A stretch of DNA of 57,965 bases from Parasutterella muris (GTDB lineage Bacteria; Pseudomonadota; Gammaproteobacteria; Burkholderiales; Burkholderiaceae_F): NCBI RefSeq assembly GCF_943193095.1, contig NZ_CALPCV010000016.1, positions 1-57,965 of the forward strand, read 5' to 3'. The position numbers and the translations under genes are program-made. The notes under the pieces are model-generated. The model was given only the letters and a program-made list of their open reading frames with translations, was not told the DNA's origin and did not search any database. Of the stretch, positions 55,407 to 57,965 are shown piece by piece; position 1 is the stretch's first letter; the number at the start of each line of letters is the position of its first letter.

Positions 55407-55589
55407 GACACGCCTTAATCCGGTTCGATCTGTAGGCGTGTCCGCATATACAGCTTGTTAGCCATACCCCGGAGCTTTTTATTATTGAGCTGCCTCCTAA
55501 TGCGGAGGATTATCCGAATCTCTAAAATGCGATAGAAACGCTAGAAATGGGAGCACGCTCCCATGAAACCTCGCACGTGAGTGCGAGGT
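55407..55589 (+). other. Cluster of hairpins, IS200/IS605 right-end-like remnant
   Basis: Four stem-loops in 183 bases: GACACGCC/GGCGTGTC (55407-55414 with 55435-55442), CCTCC/GGAGG (55493-55497 with 55504-55508), ATGGGAGC/GCTCCCAT (55547-55554 with 55557-55564) and ACCTCGCAC/GTGCGAGGT (55568-55576 with 55581-55589), the last two separated by only GAA and followed by AGTTCATGG. A terminal hairpin followed by AGTTCA resembles the right ends of IS200/IS605-group elements, which in TnpB-bearing elements encode the 3' part of the guide RNA. No tnpB gene is present. The right edge coincides with the point where an Rpn-family gene is cut, which supports an insertion. Confidence 0.45.
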
Positions 55590-55594
55590 AGTTC

Positions 55595-55783
55595 ATGGAA
55601 AGCGAAAAAGGTCTGGAAGAATTATCCGAGGTTGATGCCCGATCCGTCGCAAGAGGCAGAGCGGAAGAAAGACTTGAAATCGTAACTAAACTGATTCGGC
55701 TTGGCCAAATGTCCCTAGAAAGGATCTCTGAAGTCAGCGGGCTACCTATCGAAGAACTTCTGAAAATCAAAGAGACCGAGTAG
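55595..55783 (+). pseudogene. C-terminal fragment of an Rpn-family (PD-(D/E)XK) nuclease/transposase-like gene
   Basis: The 62-residue frame MESEKGLEELSEVDARSVARGRA... matches the extreme C-terminus of Rpn/PDDEXK proteins (family call from general pattern) and the second fragment downstream: both contain ELSEVDARSVARGRA. The catalytic N-terminal domain is missing; just upstream lies an in-frame TAG and the hairpin cluster. I infer that the 5' part was lost when an element inserted at this point. The start codon is probably not a genuine one. Confidence 0.65.
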
Positions 55784-55855
55784 AGTCATTCCTAACAGCA
55801 ATGTTCGCGACCCTTCTGAAAAACCGTTAACAAACGTGCTCAAGGCGCCGTAAAC

Positions 55856-56230
55856 AGACCAGCCCAACTAACAGACGATACTCGCATTATCTTTGTCAAC
55901 GGCCGGTTCCGAGGAGATGATCCGATCGGAAGATTAATGAATGATTTTTTCAGTAAGGGAGCTGACGAGATGAAAAACGAAGTTTTAGGTGAACGCCTGC
56001 GCCTCTTTAAGGATAGAGATAGTCTAGATGAATTATCCGAAGTTGACGCCCGCTCTGTCGCAAGAGGCAGAGCTATAGGAATAGAAGAAGGCAGAAGAGA
56101 AGTGAGATTGTCTTGTGCCAAAAAACTCATTGCTGCAAACCTTCTACCTTTGGAAACAATCTCAAAGGTCTGCTGTCTCTCTTTAGAAGAGTTAGAAAAG
56201 ATTAAGAGCAACATCACCAATCTTACCTAA
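55856..56230 (+). pseudogene. Second Rpn-family gene fragment
   Basis: The reading frame is open from about 55821. Rpn-like text starts near 55856 with QLTDDTRIIFVNGRFRGDDPIGRLMNDF, where IIFVNG, DDPIGRLMNDF and KGADEMKNEVLGERLRLFK are typical of the C-terminal half of Rpn/PDDEXK-family proteins, followed by ELSEVDARSVARGRA and EEGRREVRLSCAKKL. The first possible ATG is 55937, giving 97 residues. The nuclease domain (roughly the first 150-200 residues of the family) is absent. It is a second, differently truncated copy next to the first fragment, so this spot has been a repeated site of gene decay or insertion. Confidence 0.65.
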
Positions 56231-56677
56231 TCCGCTTCTTTTGGAAGAGAGGCAAGTGTCTGACTAAAGTTTCTCCGGTCAAACTCTTGTTTCTTTGCGC
56301 CGCTCTCAACTACAACAAACTTCGTTGATACATCCTGCAGCCATACCGGCACGGGCAACTCAAAAATACAAAAAATATTCTCTTCTAACGCCTCTGATTC
56401 AGAAGGTATTCAGCCGAGAATCAATCTACAAAATCCCTTGGCCCTCTCCTCCTTTGCACTGACCTTCAACGGAGGCCTGTGTTATTACCTGAAGCCCTTA
56501 TCTATATTTTGCGGAGAGGTTCCTTCAGCGCTTTGGGCATGAAGGAACCCCGGCTTACTTGGCATCTTTTGACTCGAAACAAACCAAACGGTTCCTTTCA
56601 CAACCTCCTCTGAGGCAGAGATTGAATGTGATCACCGGCCTTTTGCCAAATAGCCTGAAGCTGATTCACCGAGCGAA
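56231..56677. other. Gene-free region between the rpn fragment and aroC
   Basis: About 450 bases without a convincing gene. It carries one perfect inverted repeat, GGTTCCTTCA (56518-56527) with TGAAGGAACC (56540-56549), not followed by a T run on either strand. Short open frames here have no starts or family similarity I recognise. Probably decayed accessory DNA. Confidence 0.55.
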
Positions 56678-57754
56678 TCATCCTATTCTTCCGCATTGAC
56701 CGCGCTGAGCAAGAACTTGATCCATCAGCACCAGTGCAAAAAGTGCTTCAATAATCGGAGCAGCACGAATACCGACACACGGATCATGACGTCCTTTTGT
56801 CGACACGCGCACGTTCTCTCCGTCGACGGTCATCGAATCAAGTTCCGTACGAACCGACGGAGTCGGCTTAATTGCGATTCTCGCGGTTATCGGCTGACCG
56901 TTTGAAATTCCGCCGAGAATGCCGCCAGCGTGGTTGGAACCAAAATCATTCTCCCAGCGGGTATTCATTTGATCCGCGTTTTCCGTGCCTCTGGCTCCGA
57001 TCACGTCAAAACCGTCTCCGATGGATACTCCCTTGACCGCGTTCAGTCCCATAAAGGCGTACGCCAGACAGGCGTCCAGCCTGCGATAGATCGGATCACC
57101 AAGACCCGCGGGAGCACCAAGCGCTTCAGCGTAAACCTCACTGCCCGCTGAATCGCCTGACTTCCTTAAAGCGTCCATAAAAGCTTCAAGCTCAGGAACC
57201 TTCTGCGGATCCGCGGTAAAAAAGGGATTTTCGTCAACCGCCGACCAATCTTTAATAGCAAGCGGTATTCCTCCTAAATTAGTCAGGCACGCCCGAATTT
57301 GAATACCTAAGTTCTTTTCCAGCCACTTGCGGGCGACAGCGCCGGCGGCAACGGTCGGCGCAGTCAGTCTTGCCGAACTTCTTCCGCCGCCCCTCGGATC
57401 GCGGATGCCGAACTTACGGTAATACGTATAGTCGGCATGCGCCGGTCTGAACACATTCTCAATCGCAGAATAATCCTTGCTGCGCTGATCTTCATTGCGG
57501 ATCAAAAGCGCGATCGGCGTCCCTGTTGTAACGCCTTTGTAGAGACCCGAGAGAATTTCCACCGTGTCGCTCTCTTTTCTCTGCGTCACGTGCCGCGATT
57601 GTCCGGGGCGTCTTCGATCCAGCTGCTTCTGAATATCCTCCGCGCTGAGTTCCATTCCCGGAGGACACCCGTCAATGACGCACCCGATCGCCGGTCCGTG
57701 CGACTCGCCGAAATTGGTGACGGCAAAGTATTCTCCAATGCGTGATCCTGCCAT
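56678..57754 (-). CDS. aroC: Chorismate synthase
   Basis: Last step of the shikimate pathway: converts 5-enolpyruvylshikimate-3-phosphate to chorismate with reduced FMN. Seen: FGESHGPAIGCVIDGCPPG (GESHG, about 14-18), SRHVTQRKESDTVEILSG (RKESD about 56-60), RGGGRSSARLTAPTVAAGAVA (GGGRSSAR about 121-128) and the C-terminal GRHDPCVGIRAAPIIEAL (RHDPC about 326-330). Normal length, 358 residues. It is the only gene on the minus strand at this end; ATG 57754 follows an AAGGAAG site. Confidence 0.97.
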   Translation of the reverse strand: MAGSRIGEYFAVTNFGESHGPAIGCVIDGCPPGMELSAEDIQKQLDRRRPGQSRHVTQRKESDTVEILSGLYKGVTTGTPIALLIRNEDQRSKDYSAIENVFRPAHADYTYYRKFGIRDPRGGGRSSARLTAPTVAAGAVARKWLEKNLGIQIRACLTNLGGIPLAIKDWSAVDENPFFTADPQKVPELEAFMDALRKSGDSAGSEVYAEALGAPAGLGDPIYRRLDACLAYAFMGLNAVKGVSIGDGFDVIGARGTENADQMNTRWENDFGSNHAGGILGGISNGQPITARIAIKPTPSVRTELDSMTVDGENVRVSTKGRHDPCVGIRAAPIIEALFALVLMDQVLAQRGQCGRIG

Positions 57755-57853
57755 TTAACTTCCTTTCCTTATTTGAGCCCCTAGAGGCGGACGCTGTAAG
57801 AAATTGTATCTTAATCGACTAAAATCTCTGCCATATTCTATGAGAGAAGAAAA

Positions 57854-57965
57854 ATGGTTTCCTTAGATGTCAATATTCGTTTCGCGCATTGTCATTTCCT
57901 GAAATCGGTTGACTACTTGATGTTGTTAAACCTAGTTAAAGTTTACTGTTTAAAGAGTAATCCCT
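57854..57965 (+). CDS. Possible partial gene running off the right edge
   Basis: From ATG 57854 a frame (MVSLDVNIRFAHCHF...) stays open for 37 codons to the end of the window. GAGAGAAG lies upstream at a usable distance. No family is recognised and the frame is short, so this may be chance. Confidence 0.25.
   Translation, partial: MVSLDVNIRFAHCHFLKSVDYLMLLNLVKVYCLKSNP

Overview
The window looks like a chromosome segment from an anaerobic or microaerophilic gut betaproteobacterium of the order Burkholderiales, most likely Sutterellaceae (Sutterella/Parasutterella type). This is inferred from two things. The housekeeping block leuC-leuD-leuB-asd-truA-accD-folC-SPOR-cvpA-purF is a typical Burkholderiales order. 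The rest of the window is rich in anaerobic respiration genes: a Dcu-type C4-dicarboxylate carrier, periplasmic flavoprotein reductases, a tetraheme cytochrome c and a DASS carrier. No rRNA or tRNA gene was recognised.

Layout. 0-5 kb: a nitroreductase, then a Dcu carrier with an argininosuccinate-lyase-like enzyme, divergent from a frameshifted LysR regulator. 5-11.2 kb: a complete RND efflux operon (adaptor, pump, outer membrane factor). 11.4-14 kb: an unknown secreted protein and an AT-richer two-gene cassette (DUF6978-like plus DUF1828/DUF1829). 14-20 kb: a two-protein flavocytochrome c system, a second exported flavoprotein, and a FixJ-type regulator with a kinase carrying a PhnD-like sensor. 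20-31 kb: the housekeeping block, all on the minus strand. 31-32 kb: an exported DUF362 protein.

32-48 kb is an AT-richer accessory island. It holds an IS1634-type transposase pseudogene, a CRISPR array of 71 repeats and 70 spacers (34205-38523), a complete type I-E cas set in the order cas3-casA-casB-cas7e-cas5e-cas6e-cas1-cas2, and a tyrosine recombinase. The array is read on the minus strand: the leader lies next to cas2 and the worn, oldest repeats lie next to the transposase. cas3 is split inside its HD nuclease domain by a one-base shift at a run of six T.

48-58 kb: a LysR regulator, a CYTH-domain protein followed by a possible divergent relative, a DASS carrier, an unknown membrane protein, an alanine/glycine:cation symporter, a cluster of hairpins resembling the right end of an IS200/IS605 element, two broken Rpn-family nuclease genes, and aroC. 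A short open frame runs off the right edge.

The points most worth a second look are the cas3 shift site (mutation or recoding), the families of near-identical spacers that hit the same targets repeatedly and on both strands, the hairpin cluster joined to a truncated rpn gene, the DUF6978/DUF1828 cassette, and the flavoprotein reductases whose active-site residues argue for different substrates.
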